Shown here: piece after piece, positions 7,578 to 12,270 of the stretch
Layout: every line of letters begins with the position of its first letter
How positions within the stretch are numbered: the stretch's first letter is position 1
From: CAZART01 sp964487555
GTDB lineage: Bacteria; Bacteroidota; Rhodothermia; Rhodothermales; VXPQ01
Reading direction: 5' to 3'
DNA: 12,270 nucleotides
NCBI GenBank assembly: GCA_964487555.1
Contig: CAZART010000140.1
Location: 1 to 12,270 of the forward strand
Made by a program: the position numbers and the translations under genes
The notes under the pieces: generated by a model
The model's database searches: none
Seen by the model: only the letters and a program-made list of their open reading frames with translations
What the model was told of the DNA's origin: nothing

Positions 7578-8024
7578 ATGAAGCTCCTTTATCTTCTTAT
7601 CGCCGTCGTGTTCTTGACCGCGTTGCCGGCAGACGTCCTGAGAGCACAGACGCCCCTCGACGAGCCATATACGGTCGACTACTATTACAAGGCTCGGTGG
7701 GGCCACGCCGACGAGTTCATCCGTCTCTATCGAAAAAACCACTTTCCGATTCTCGAGCGCCAGGTCGAGACGGGCCGATTCCTCAGCGTCTACGCCGTGC
7801 GGCCACGGTATCACATGACCGAGGATGCGCGCTGGGACTACCGCGTGACGATCGTCTTTAAGGATGTCGAAGCGGCGTACGATCCGGGTAATGAGGCGGC
7901 GATCATCGAGGAGCTGTACCCCGATCAGGAGACCTTCCGGACCGAGGAGCAGCGTCGCTTCGAGATTCTCGACGCCCACTGGGACATGCCTGTCGTCGCC
8001 GTGTCGCTGAACACGAGCGAATAG
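7578..8024 (+). CDS. Small secreted dimeric alpha/beta-barrel-like protein
   Basis: 148 residues. The N-terminus is a signal peptide (MKLL, hydrophobic run, ...DVLRA|Q near residue 24), so the product is exported to the periplasm or beyond. The mature part (YTVDYYYKARWGHADEFIRL, then ...HFPILERQ..., FLSVYAVRP, DYRVTIVFKD, ...AAIIEELYPD) has the strand-helix-strand-strand-helix order and the 'K x x x G x x D E F' start of ferredoxin-like dimeric alpha/beta-barrel (DABB/NIPSNAP-like) proteins. That fold call is my inference from pattern; catalysis is unknown. Length is normal for one such domain. There is no strong Shine-Dalgarno; only GGA about 10 bases before the ATG. It stands alone, convergent with the NADH dehydrogenase gene 86 bases away, and the frame is intact and ends with TAG. 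Confidence 0.8.
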   Translation: MKLLYLLIAVVFLTALPADVLRAQTPLDEPYTVDYYYKARWGHADEFIRLYRKNHFPILERQVETGRFLSVYAVRPRYHMTEDARWDYRVTIVFKDVEAAYDPGNEAAIIEELYPDQETFRTEEQRRFEILDAHWDMPVVAVSLNTSE

Positions 8025-8110
8025 GCGAACGATTCGTCCACGATGCCGACTCGGCCCTTCAGGCGCCCTTTTGTGATCTGCGTGGCGTCGCGGCGGCGAT
8101 TGGCCTGTGG

Positions 8111-9445
8111 CTATTCGGCCGCGGCTTCGGTGGCCTGGCGCTCACTCTGGGCTCGGACTCGTGCAGGATCCTCTCCGCCGGCGTCAGGCACGCCCTCGAG
8201 TATGATGCGCGCGCTGAAATTGTAGGTTGCGTAGTTGTAGATCCAATTCAAGAGCACTTCGACCCGGTTACGGAAACCGACGAGTTTATAGATGTGGACG
8301 GATGCCCACATCGCCCATGCGACAAAGCCTTTCAATTTCACGCCGCCGGCGAGCTGCGCAACGGCATCATTGCGGCCGATAGTGGCCATGATGCCGGGGT
8401 TCCGGTAGTCGAACGGCTCGGCATTTTTGCCTGAATGGAGGCGTTTGATCTGGCGTCCGACGTGACGTCCTTGCTGAATCGCGACGGTCGCGAGCTGCGG
8501 GTACGGATTCCCGGCGTCGTCGAGTCCGCCCGCGATGTCGCCGATGGCGAATATTTCGGGATGGCCGGGAAGGCTTAGGTCGGGGCGGACCACGAGCCGC
8601 CCGCCTTTCGTCTGCTCGGTGCCGACGGCATCGGCGAGGGGATCGGCTTTAATCCCGGCCGCCCAGATCAGCGTCTGGGCGGGAATCCGTTCGCCACCCT
8701 CGAGGATGACGGCGCCGGCCTCTACCCGTTCGACCGTCGTTTCCGTGCGCACGTCCACGCCGCGTGCCTTGAGCGCCCGGCGGGCATAATCACGAAGCGG
8801 CTCCTCGTACGGGGCCAGCAGATCCGGCATCATTTCGAGCAGGACGACCCGAGCAGTCGACGTGTCGACATTCCGGTAGTCCTCTTTCAGCACACGTTGG
8901 AAGAGCTCGGCCATCTGTCCGGCCATCTCGACACCCGTGGCCCCGCCACCGACGACGACGAACGTCAGAGCGCCTTCACTCTGCGCTCCGGCCGTACGTT
9001 CGGCGCGCTCGAACTGGCGGAGCATGTGGTTGCGCAATTGCAGGGCCTCGGAAACGCCCTTCATCGGATACGCGTGCTCGGCGGCCCCGTCGATGCCGAA
9101 GTAATTCGTCGCGGCCCCGGCGGCGATGACCAGGTAATCGTAGGGGACGTCCGATCCGTCCTCCAGTATGATGCGGCGCCGGGGGCGATCGACTTCCTGC
9201 ACCACGCCGAGGAGGAAGTGAACGTTCTTGTCCTTCTTGAAGATATTTCGGACGGGGTGGACGATCTCATTGGGTTCCAGACCGGCTGTGGCCACCTGGT
9301 AGAGCAGCGGCTGGAACCTGTGATAGTTGTTGCGATCGACCAGGATCACGTCGAGGTCGCTGCGGGCGAGCTCTTTGGCGGTACGCAGTCCCCCAAAGCC
9401 CGCACCGATGATCACGACACGCTTCTTCGTTTCGGTTGATTCCAT
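8111..9445 (-). CDS. ndh: Type II NADH dehydrogenase (NDH-2), FAD-dependent, membrane-associated
   Basis: Oxidises NADH and reduces the quinone pool at the inner membrane without pumping protons. From the chosen ATG at 9445 the protein is 444 residues, a usual NDH-2 length. It has the FAD-binding GxGxxG at residues 14-19 (IIGAGFGGL), the second NADH-binding Rossmann motif VVVGGGATGVEMAG at about 163-176, the FAD-contacting IGD at 301-303, and the quinone-region motif QLATVAIQQG at about 317-326. The hydrophobic C-terminal part (WAMWASVHIYKLVGF, then WIYNYATYNF) fits the membrane-associated helices. The frame is open back to 9571, but that 42-residue extension is Pro/Arg-rich and unlike the family. 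Starting at 9445 or the ATG at 9460 is more likely, though neither has a good ribosome site. It is convergent with the gene ending at 8024. The enzyme could alternatively be named a generic NAD(P)/FAD-dependent oxidoreductase, but the motif set favours NDH-2. Confidence 0.93.
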   Translation of the reverse strand: MESTETKKRVVIIGAGFGGLRTAKELARSDLDVILVDRNNYHRFQPLLYQVATAGLEPNEIVHPVRNIFKKDKNVHFLLGVVQEVDRPRRRIILEDGSDVPYDYLVIAAGAATNYFGIDGAAEHAYPMKGVSEALQLRNHMLRQFERAERTAGAQSEGALTFVVVGGGATGVEMAGQMAELFQRVLKEDYRNVDTSTARVVLLEMMPDLLAPYEEPLRDYARRALKARGVDVRTETTVERVEAGAVILEGGERIPAQTLIWAAGIKADPLADAVGTEQTKGGRLVVRPDLSLPGHPEIFAIGDIAGGLDDAGNPYPQLATVAIQQGRHVGRQIKRLHSGKNAEPFDYRNPGIMATIGRNDAVAQLAGGVKLKGFVAWAMWASVHIYKLVGFRNRVEVLLNWIYNYATYNFSARIILEGVPDAGGEDPARVRAQSERQATEAAAE

Positions 9446-9567
9446 ATTGCTGGCAGGCATTGATCGGGGATATGCGCGGCCGATGTCGGCGGCGCCGCCG
9501 TATTCCACACGCATCCGCAGCAGATGTTTGGGCCGGGGACTTGTCGTTGCGGGACGGTAACCGGTTG

Positions 9568-9792
9568 TCAAATGACGAGATCCCGATCGGCGAATTCAGG
9601 GTTACGATGTGCCCGTTCGCTTGATGATACTCCCAACGGGCGGATCGTCTCCAGAATGCACCTGTGCAGCACGACCTCGATGAAGGTCGCTTTCTCCTGC
9701 CAGAGGCTTCTGGTGTTGATGTTCAAGTCGCCCCAGTAATGAGAACCGCCGTTGACGGTGAGTTTGATACCTGGAGCGGGTTCCAAAGCCAT
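9568..9792 (-). CDS. Unrecognised small open frame, possibly a gene fragment
   Basis: A 74-residue frame from an ATG at 9792 to a TGA at 9568-9570. The segment with GIKLTVNGGSHYWGDLNI and SLWQEKATFIEVVLHR looks protein-like, and many third codon positions are C or G as in real genes here. No family is recognised. The frame extends a few codons upstream of the ATG before a stop, and there is no ribosome site, so it may be the surviving end of a decayed gene rather than a small gene. It ends 122 bases before the NADH dehydrogenase start on the same strand. Confidence 0.25.
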   Translation of the reverse strand: MALEPAPGIKLTVNGGSHYWGDLNINTRSLWQEKATFIEVVLHRCILETIRPLGVSSSERAHRNPEFADRDLVI

Positions 9793-10144
9793 ACGGAAAT
9801 GCGACTCGCCGGAATCAAATCAGCTAGTACGCCTACCGGGGTGCCTTGAGGATCAGGCAGAATATGGCCAAACGCAGGGAAGAGAGGCCAGGATCGCTGC
9901 CGTGCCGCAGCGCGGGCACGTCTCTGGAAAATCCATGTCTTAGGAATTCGTTCGTTGAGGCGACGAGCGAAGGCGGCGACAATGGCGTTGGCCGCCGCCG
10001 AGTAGACGAAGCCCGCGGCAAACTGGGCGAGGCCGTCAGTCCGGCGAACCGTGCTGCCATTGCGGCGGAGCATGCCGGTGCGTCGTGGGCGAAACCGCGG
10101 CAGCACGAAGCCGGTAGGCAGTGCCGGATCGGGACGGAAGCAGG
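9793..10144. other. No recognisable gene between the small frame and the tRNA
   Basis: About 350 GC-rich bases. Several frames are open on both strands, as expected from base composition alone. On the minus strand two successive frames look weakly coding (Ala-rich, ...SAAANAIVAAFARRLNERIP), but no domain, motif or start signal is convincing. It may be further decayed coding sequence belonging with 9568-9792. Confidence 0.35.
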
Positions 10145-10173
10145 TTGATTATTCAATCATACCGTCGCGGTAT
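10145..10173 (+). promoter_or_regulatory. Two adjacent hairpins or a weak promoter just upstream of tRNA-Arg
   Basis: TGATT (10146-10150) pairs with AATCA (10155-10159), and ATACCG (10159-10164) pairs perfectly with CGGTAT (10168-10173) around TCG. The second ends 6 bases before the tRNA. The same bases offer a poor sigma-70-like arrangement, TTGATT then 17 bases then CGGTAT, correctly placed for a short tRNA leader. Which reading is right cannot be decided from sequence. Confidence 0.25.
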
Positions 10174-10179
10174 CCAACC

Positions 10180-10256
10180 GTGCCCGTAGCTCAGCTGGAC
10201 AGAGCGTCTGACTTCGGATCAGAGGGTCGGGGGTTCGAATCCTCCCGGGCACGCCA
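10180..10256 (+). tRNA. tRNA-Arg, anticodon TCG (reads CGA)
   Basis: All arms fold. The acceptor GTGCCCG pairs with CGGGCAC; the D-stem is GCTC/GAGC. The anticodon stem TCTGA/TCAGA holds the loop CTTCGGA, giving anticodon TCG. The T-stem GGGGG/CCTCC has one G-T pair around the loop TTCGAAT. The discriminator base is G and CCA is encoded, for a total of 77 bases. Identity as arginine follows from the anticodon. tRNA genes are common integration sites; no integrase and no repeat of the 3' end is found in this window. Confidence 0.97.
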
Positions 10257-10409
10257 TGGGGCGATTACACGCGCTCACGCGGCATCGCCAAGAAGGCACT
10301 CGGATGTACCAACTGATCAGAAGGTCGAGCGTACGACACGAGCGTATCGCAGGTGCGCGACTCAAGAAGGGAACGACGCAGCGGAATAATTTTTCCGGGC
10401 CCGCTAAAA

Positions 10410-10440
10410 AGACGAGGTGGCCATGAGACCGTCTCGCCTT
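10410..10440 (+). terminator. Possible weak terminator downstream of tRNA-Arg
   Basis: AGAC (10410-10413) and GGT (10416-10418) pair with ACC (10428-10430) and GTCT (10431-10434) around a 9-base loop, with a two-base bulge, followed by CGCCTTTATTATT. The stem is imperfect and the T-run is interrupted. It lies about 150 bases after the tRNA, so the assignment is tentative. Confidence 0.22.
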
Positions 10441-11300
10441 TATTATTAGTAGTCGGACAGGCTTGGATCGCCTCTCGTCGCGGCACGAGCTCCTGCTCAA
10501 GAGATCATTCATTCAACGTTGAACACGGCCGGCCGAGCGTGCCTGACGCTTGTCCATCGCTCGACGAAGCGGAGCCGTTCCTTCCATCCAGTTTCATGAC
10601 GCTCCGCGCCTTCCTCGCGGGCGTAAAAGATGCCGGCATACAGCAGGCGGCGCGGCGCTTGTATTGACCATATACGGCGTGGGGACGACGGACGAGTCAA
10701 CAGTATATCAGGCCATGCTCACCGCGAGCCGGGACGGCTACTATCGTGCGCTTTGGTTGAAGTCCGGCCGGCGGGAATTACCCATCACCGGGCAACGTAG
10801 CTTCACGGGTTTACTTCCGCCTCGTGAATCAGGCCGCGCCACCGATGAGTTTGATGAAGGGTGGTAGTTGGATTCAAGATGCCGCCCGTCTGACGGAAAA
10901 TCGTCCATGTTGCCGGACAACCTCTCGGGCGGTATTCGGCAGATTAGCGGAACGTGTGCATGGGCGTGCTCACTCGCCAACCATATCCTAACGGGTTCAC
11001 GTCCGCCCGAGTCTGGACTGGGTCTCGATCGAGCGGGCAGCAGACGGTTCCAGCGCATGCGTCGGAGTCGTTGGTCGTGATCGACGTATTGTCCCTGATG
11101 GCGACGAGCACGACATCACTCGAACTCGAGCAAACGCCGTGAACGGAATAGATGCAAGGACGGCAGAATGAAGGCAACAAGTAATCGACGGAATCCGTTA
11201 AAAATGATTCAGGAGCACTCGGATGGACCAATGCGTCGTCCGCGTTGCCATGCACCGTGTAAAAGTGTCGACCGAAACGACAGCCGTCAGAAAATCCGGT
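10441..11300. other. Gene-poor stretch after tRNA-Arg
   Basis: About 860 bases with no recognisable intact gene. The most coding-like piece is on the minus strand at 10509-10700 (listed separately). A plus-strand frame ending with TAG at 10865-10867 has a protein-like tail (TASRDGYYRALWLKSG) but no recognisable family. The region may be eroded accessory DNA next to a tRNA. No transposase, integrase, CRISPR or clean terminal repeats were found. Confidence 0.35.
10509..10700 (-). CDS. Unrecognised short coding-like frame
   Basis: A 63-residue minus-strand frame ending in TGA at 10509-10511. From about residue 15 on (RRLLYAGIFYAREEG, then ETGWKERLRFVERW) the composition and codon third positions look like a real protein of the surrounding genes, while the first ~14 residues do not. 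The true start is unclear and there is no ribosome site. It could be the C-terminal fragment of a lost gene. No function is proposed. Confidence 0.22.
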   Translation of the reverse strand: MTRPSSPRRIWSIQAPRRLLYAGIFYAREEGAERHETGWKERLRFVERWTSVRHARPAVFNVE

Positions 11301-11516
11301 ATGAAAAACTCGGCGGAGCAACGCGAGCGTTGGGCACATGCCCGGGACGTTGCAAACGAATACCTGTCAGGCGAGCGGGCGCGTCGGCTGAGGACCATGT
11401 CCGACGATCAGGCGCGTGAGGAGATCGCGCGTATCTTTAGCGGTCCTACACCGACAGCATACGAGCGGCGCACCGGACTCATCGAGCGGCAGCGTCTAGT
11501 TCGGCAGCTCAAATGA
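11301..11516 (+). CDS. Small charged protein, putative antitoxin partner of the nucleotidyltransferase
   Basis: 71 residues from the ATG at 11301. The frame is open back to 11223, but the longer N-terminus is unlike the rest, while from 11301 the protein is uniformly helical and charged (AEQRERWAHARDVANEYLSG, ERARRLRTMSDDQAREEIAR) with a conserved-looking IFSGPTPTAYERRTGL segment. It has no signal peptide, so it should be cytoplasmic. Its stop overlaps the start of the next gene in an ATGA, so the two are translationally coupled. Small ORFs of this style commonly precede AbiEii-like nucleotidyltransferases, and the position is that of an antitoxin or accessory protein. That role is inferred from context; no DNA-binding fold is evident. 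Confidence 0.65.
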   Translation: MKNSAEQRERWAHARDVANEYLSGERARRLRTMSDDQAREEIARIFSGPTPTAYERRTGLIERQRLVRQLK

Positions 11517-12079
11517 ACGGGGGAATCTTAGCAGCCGCCTGGGATGTGCAGCACGCTGTGACGCGAGAAGTTTTCGAATTTTACTTTATCGGCGGTTTGT
11601 CCCTGCAGCGCTGGGGCGAGCCACGCTTTACACCCGCTGTTGATCTTACGCTTCTCTGTCCGTTCGGCGAGGAAAAAGAGGCGTCCAGGCGGCTCGCACA
11701 ATATCTCGAACCGCGCTTCGACGGTGCTATAGACTTCTCTGCCGAATCGCGCGTGTTTTTGGGGCGGGCCGATAACGGCGTCCCCGTCGACATCGCTTAC
11801 AGCGCCATCAATTACGAAATATGTTGCGTTGAAAGGGCCGGACGCTTCGACTTCGGTGAAGACATCCGTTTGCGAACGTGCAGTGCCGAAGATCTGGTCA
11901 TCATGAAGACGTTTGCTGACCGTTCCCGGGACTGGGCGGACATCGAGGGAATCATTCTTCGCCAAGGCGAGGAGCTCGATTGGTCGCTGATAGAGGCAGA
12001 GCTGATGCCACTGCTCGCCATCCGCGGCGGAATGGACCTGTGGAACCGACTATTGGATCTGAGAAATCAGTTTCCTTGA
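11513..12079 (+). CDS. AbiEii-like nucleotidyltransferase-fold protein with altered active site
   Basis: 188 residues. The fold signature is the Gly-Gly at 27-28 in FIGGLSLQRWGEPRFT followed by a VDLTLL strand, as in the polymerase-beta superfamily proteins annotated as AbiEii/AbiGii toxins, where Asp-Val-Asp is expected. Here the first Asp is Ala (A42-V43-D44). The later carboxylate strand PVDIA (D93) is present, as are the family's CSAEDLVIMKTFA (123-135) and DWADIEGIILRQG (140-152). In related toxin-antitoxin systems the enzyme modifies a cellular RNA or nucleotide target and is held in check by the upstream protein. Loss of the first metal-binding Asp suggests this copy is inactive or relies on another residue. 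The frame is otherwise intact. The gene starts inside the stop of the upstream gene. Confidence 0.8.
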   Translation: MNGGILAAAWDVQHAVTREVFEFYFIGGLSLQRWGEPRFTPAVDLTLLCPFGEEKEASRRLAQYLEPRFDGAIDFSAESRVFLGRADNGVPVDIAYSAINYEICCVERAGRFDFGEDIRLRTCSAEDLVIMKTFADRSRDWADIEGIILRQGEELDWSLIEAELMPLLAIRGGMDLWNRLLDLRNQFP

Positions 12080-12129
12080 GCACGAATTTATCCTCGTTCC
12101 TGACAGGCCGGGACCGAAAACGGATCAAT

Positions 12130-12270
12130 TCAACTCCGCTTGAAGGTGGTGTGCTCCTTTTCGAAAGGACGGGGGATGATCTTGCCAGCCGGATTCGCGA
12201 TCACCGACATGCCCGCGTTCAGCCATTCGTCCGATTCGGACAGCGGGCGTCACGCGCCTGCAGGCCGCAG
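12130..12270 (-). pseudogene. C-terminal remnant of a nitrilase-family hydrolase (frameshifted, truncated, cut by window edge)
   Basis: On the minus strand, codons from 12246 to a TGA at 12130-12132 give PLSESDEWLNAGMSVIANPA followed by GKIIPRPFEKEHTTF, a close fit to the conserved C-terminal part of nitrilases (carbon-nitrogen hydrolases), where 'GxSVIxxPxGKIIAGPLxxE' is typical. Upstream, this frame meets a TGA at 12250-12252, but the neighbouring frame continues as CGLQARDA, so one frameshift lies near 12247. The end is also abnormal: the family normally has 30-40 more residues (LYAEIDP... and a GHY motif), whereas here the frame stops after FKRS. The bulk of the gene, including the Glu-Lys-Cys triad, would lie beyond the window. 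Probably a dead copy. Confidence 0.7.

Noticed and set aside
7290..7979. A long minus-strand open frame (about 229 codons) opposite the DABB-like gene
   Set aside because: It is the antisense shadow of a clear plus-strand gene with a signal peptide and normal codon usage; only its lower end crosses the NtrC remnant.
8897..9439. A 180-codon plus-strand open frame inside ndh
   Set aside because: It is a shadow of the NADH dehydrogenase frame, whose motifs are unambiguous.
9446..9571. A 42-residue N-terminal extension of the NADH dehydrogenase
   Set aside because: The extension is Pro/Arg-rich, unlike the family, has no ribosome site, and the FAD motif normally begins within the first ~20 residues.
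9870..9940. A CPRCG-containing minus-strand peptide resembling a zinc ribbon
   Set aside because: Only one CxxC pair appears, the frame is stopped shortly after, and GC-rich sequence often yields such triplets by chance.
10257..12270. A duplicated tRNA 3' end (attachment site) or integrase indicating a mobile island
   Set aside because: No copy of the tRNA 3' segment and no recombinase motif could be found in the window.
1..12270. CRISPR arrays, insertion sequences or transposases
   Set aside because: No regularly spaced repeats, no terminal inverted repeats with a transposase frame, and no DDE-type motifs were seen on either strand.

Overview
The window looks like a fragment of a metagenome-assembled or draft genome from the Bacteroidota/Rhodothermota side of the tree. 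The evidence is a secreted protein with a type IX secretion (T9SS) type A C-terminal sorting domain, several signal peptides ending in Ala-Gln, a PorV/FadL-like outer-membrane barrel, and moderately GC-rich coding sequence. The assignment is inferred from protein style, not from a marker gene. A run of exactly 100 N inside one gene is the usual mark of a scaffold gap of unknown length.

Layout. (1) 1-434: the 3' tail of an unrecognised reading frame, then non-coding sequence. (2) 435-1331 (+): a secreted metallo-beta-lactamase-fold hydrolase whose last ~40 residues are displaced by a one-base frameshift; the expected C-terminus can be read in the +1 frame and stops at 1314. (3) 6386 to 1641 (-): a probable two-gene envelope unit. 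Upstream is a GTG-started 610-residue outer-membrane protein that appears to join two beta-barrels. Downstream is a large T9SS cargo protein with tandem jelly-roll/MAM-like and cadherin-like modules, broken by the assembly gap. Both have strong Shine-Dalgarno sequences. (4) 7320 to 6762 (-): a clear but previously easy-to-miss pseudogene of an NtrC-type sigma-54 response regulator. The receiver end, central linker, the end of the AAA+ domain and the Fis-type helix-turn-helix can all be read, but in different frames and with most of the AAA+ core missing. (5) 7578-8024 (+): a small secreted dimeric alpha/beta-barrel-like protein. (6) 9445 to 8111 (-): a type II NADH dehydrogenase, the best identified gene. 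(7) 10180-10256 (+): tRNA-Arg(UCG) with encoded CCA. (8) 10257-11300: about 1 kb without a recognisable gene. (9) 11301-12079 (+): a translationally coupled pair made of a small charged protein and an AbiEii-like nucleotidyltransferase that resembles a toxin-antitoxin module but lacks the first catalytic Asp. (10) 12270 to 12130 (-): a frameshifted, truncated C-terminal piece of a nitrilase.

How it fits together. The minus-strand barrel plus T9SS cargo pair is a plausible surface-protein unit, and NDH-2 is ordinary respiratory housekeeping. The rest shows decay: three recognisable genes (MBL hydrolase, NtrC regulator, nitrilase) are broken, and the tRNA-Arg is followed by gene-poor sequence and a possible toxin-antitoxin module, as in an eroded accessory region. 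No integrase, transposase, CRISPR array or complete new defence system is visible. The observations most worth follow-up are the two-barrel fusion with its AT-rich 3' end, the internally deleted NtrC pseudogene, and the nucleotidyltransferase pair with the altered active site.
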